Source: Thermoplasmata archaeon
Lineage (GTDB): Archaea > Thermoplasmatota > Thermoplasmata > Lutacidiplasmatales > UBA184
Length of the DNA: 14,843 bases
Reading direction: 5' to 3'
NCBI GenBank assembly: GCA_030038885.1
Contig: JASHQY010000101.1
Coordinates: forward strand, 1 to 14,843
Shown piece by piece: positions 13,457 through 14,843 of this stretch (position 1 is its first letter; each line of letters opens with the position of its first letter). A program made the position numbers and the translations under genes. The notes beneath the pieces are model-generated. The model saw only the letters and a program-made list of their open reading frames with translations, was not told where the DNA came from and did no database searches.

Positions 13457-14832
13457 GGGCGCGCCGCGGCCGCTCCGCTCGCCCGCGCATCGTCGGACGC
13501 GAGGAACTCCTCCGCGGCTCGCGTACCGGTGTCGATCGCTCCCGCGACGGTCCCCGACTGGCCCTCGACGTCGGTCGCCTCGCCCGCGAAGAACAGCCGA
13601 TCGTCGACCGGGGCGGCGAGCGCGCGGCGCGCGTCGAGGCCGACCCCCACCGGGAGGTAGGAGTACGCCCCGCGCACCCACGGATCGCGCGTCCAGCGAT
13701 GGACCCGGCACGCCTCGACCGCGCCGAGCGTCACGTCGGACGGGAGGATCTCCGCCCACTCCGCGAGCGTCGCCGCGACCATCGCCGCGTCCGAGAGCCC
13801 GGCGCGGCGACGCGCCTCGCGGCCCACCGTGAACGCGGTGAGGTACTCCGCCGCTCCTCCGAGCCCGACCCGCGGCCGGTAGAGCGACGTCGGGGTGCCG
13901 CCGTACATCAGCGCGAAGTCGCCGAGCTGGCGCGCGAGCGAGCCGCCGCGCACACGCAGCTGAAGGGCGTAGGCGTCCCCGAACGCGATCCGCTCGATCG
14001 CCGAGCGCGTCGCGGGCGGAAGGGGCGGCTCGAACGCGATCGAGCGGGACTGGAGCACCCCGAGGGAGACCGTCACGATCGCTCCGTCGGCCCGGAGCTC
14101 GAACGGCGCGCCGCCCGGGCCGTCGCCGCGCACGACGACCCCGCTGTCGCTCCGCTCGACCGAGGTGACGGCGTGGTGTCGCCGGAGGCGGTCGCCGAGC
14201 CGCGCCGCCGTCCGCTCGACGAGCGCGGAGTATCCCTCGACCAGCTGGAAGTTCCGGAACCCGTAGGGCTCCCGCGCGGCCCGGTACTCCTCGGCGGGGC
14301 CGAGCGTCCCGATCTCCTCGGGATCGGCGGCGGCGACGTGCGCGTACAGGAGCTCGACGAGCTGGCGCGCGGCCGGCCGGATCGGGCGCTCGTCGAGGAA
14401 CGCCGCGATCGACCGGTCCGGAGCGCGGGCCCGGTCGATCTCGCGCGGCCGACGCACGAGCGCGTCGTACGTCGCCCGCGTCCCGACCAGGGGGTGGAAC
14501 GGGAGCGCGGTCCACGGGAACCGCCCGATGCGGCGACCGAGCACGATCCGGCTCCGCTGCTGGACCGGGAGGCGACGGGTGTGCAGGCCTTCCCGGGCGA
14601 TCCAGGCGTGGGTCACGGCCGTGCGGCCGTGGACCATCTGCGCGCCGAGCTCGAGCGGGACCCCGTCCCCGAGGCCGTGGTCGGTCCAGGCCCGGCCCCC
14701 GAGCCGATCGCTCGCCTCGAGCACGACGACCCGGCGGCCCGCCGCCCCGAGGCGGAGCGCCGCGGCGAGTCCCGCGAACCCCGCGCCGATCACGACCGCG
14801 TCGGTACGCGCGGCCGCACCGTCCGCGCTCAC
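13441..14832 (-). CDS. FAD-dependent amine oxidase (monoamine/polyamine oxidase family)
   Basis: A 463-residue flavin amine oxidase, the usual length of the MAO/PAO family. It would oxidise an amine to an imine that hydrolyses to an aldehyde, releasing ammonia or an amine and reducing O2 or another acceptor. The Rossmann motif VVIGAGFAGLAAALRL (13-28) is followed by LEASDRLGGRAW (38-49) and LELGAQMVHG (60-69). The C-terminal FAD motif FFAGEATDVEGQSGTVAGAI (414-433) and GAYSY (388-392) close the active site. The Lys that family members place near flavin N5 appears to be Ala288 in FGDAYALQLRV. No signal peptide is present, so it is cytoplasmic. The GTG at 14832 is the first start seen, but the frame is open for the remaining 11 bases of the window, so the real start may lie outside. 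Aldehyde products fit the dehydrogenases in this locus. L-amino-acid oxidase is an alternative. Confidence 0.87.
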   Translation of the reverse strand: MSADGAAARTDAVVIGAGFAGLAAALRLGAAGRRVVVLEASDRLGGRAWTDHGLGDGVPLELGAQMVHGRTAVTHAWIAREGLHTRRLPVQQRSRIVLGRRIGRFPWTALPFHPLVGTRATYDALVRRPREIDRARAPDRSIAAFLDERPIRPAARQLVELLYAHVAAADPEEIGTLGPAEEYRAAREPYGFRNFQLVEGYSALVERTAARLGDRLRRHHAVTSVERSDSGVVVRGDGPGGAPFELRADGAIVTVSLGVLQSRSIAFEPPLPPATRSAIERIAFGDAYALQLRVRGGSLARQLGDFALMYGGTPTSLYRPRVGLGGAAEYLTAFTVGREARRRAGLSDAAMVAATLAEWAEILPSDVTLGAVEACRVHRWTRDPWVRGAYSYLPVGVGLDARRALAAPVDDRLFFAGEATDVEGQSGTVAGAIDTGTRAAEEFLASDDARASGAAAARPARRG

Positions 14833-14843
14833 GGGTCCCGCGC

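Noticed and set aside
1..14843. tRNA, rRNA, CRISPR, insertion sequence, toxin-antitoxin or phage signals
   Set aside because: No direct repeat arrays, transposase motifs or tRNA-like folds were noticed, and nearly all bases belong to metabolic genes.

Overview
This is a very GC-rich (roughly 70%), densely coded window from a prokaryote, most likely a high-GC archaeon. The archaeal reading rests on several features. AT-rich TATA-like boxes lie about 35-50 bases before most first genes of a transcription unit, and those leaders look short. The solute-binding protein has an N-terminal membrane anchor without a lipobox, and its exterior is rich in Asn, Tyr and Thr with about 15 N-X-S/T sequons. 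An uncultivated Thermoplasmatota-type lineage is my best guess, but the sequence alone does not settle it. I see no rRNA, tRNA, insertion sequence or CRISPR array.

Layout. 2-244 (+): C-terminal end of an oligopeptide/dipeptide ABC-transporter ATPase. 270-2204 (-): family-5 solute-binding protein, convergent with the ATPase. 2348-5334 (+): two aldehyde dehydrogenases, the first resembling gamma-aminobutyraldehyde dehydrogenase. 5343-6848 (-): class III aminotransferase with a proline-rich tail. 6960-9230 (+): amidohydrolase-2 family enzyme followed by a second class III aminotransferase. 9211-11549 (-): methyltransferase, then CoA-acylating methylmalonate-semialdehyde dehydrogenase. 11677-13059 (+): third class III aminotransferase, of the glutamate-1-semialdehyde aminomutase type. 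13016-14832 (-): flavin amine oxidase, then a small cupin. Every gap is shorter than 150 bases, and most hold promoters or GC-rich hairpins.

Function (inference). The contents fit uptake and oxidation of peptides, polyamines and omega-amino acids. Amines could be deaminated by the flavin amine oxidase or by transamination, and the aldehydes oxidised by the two hydrolytic aldehyde dehydrogenases (for example 4-aminobutyraldehyde to GABA, and succinate semialdehyde to succinate). Beta-alanine or 3-aminoisobutyrate could pass through an aminotransferase and the CoA-acylating dehydrogenase to acetyl-CoA or propionyl-CoA. Three distinct aminotransferases and three distinct aldehyde dehydrogenases within 11 kb make this a concentrated amine-catabolism locus. 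The individual families are known. What deserves a second look is their combination, the atypical amine oxidase and aminotransferases, and the palindromes at gene borders.
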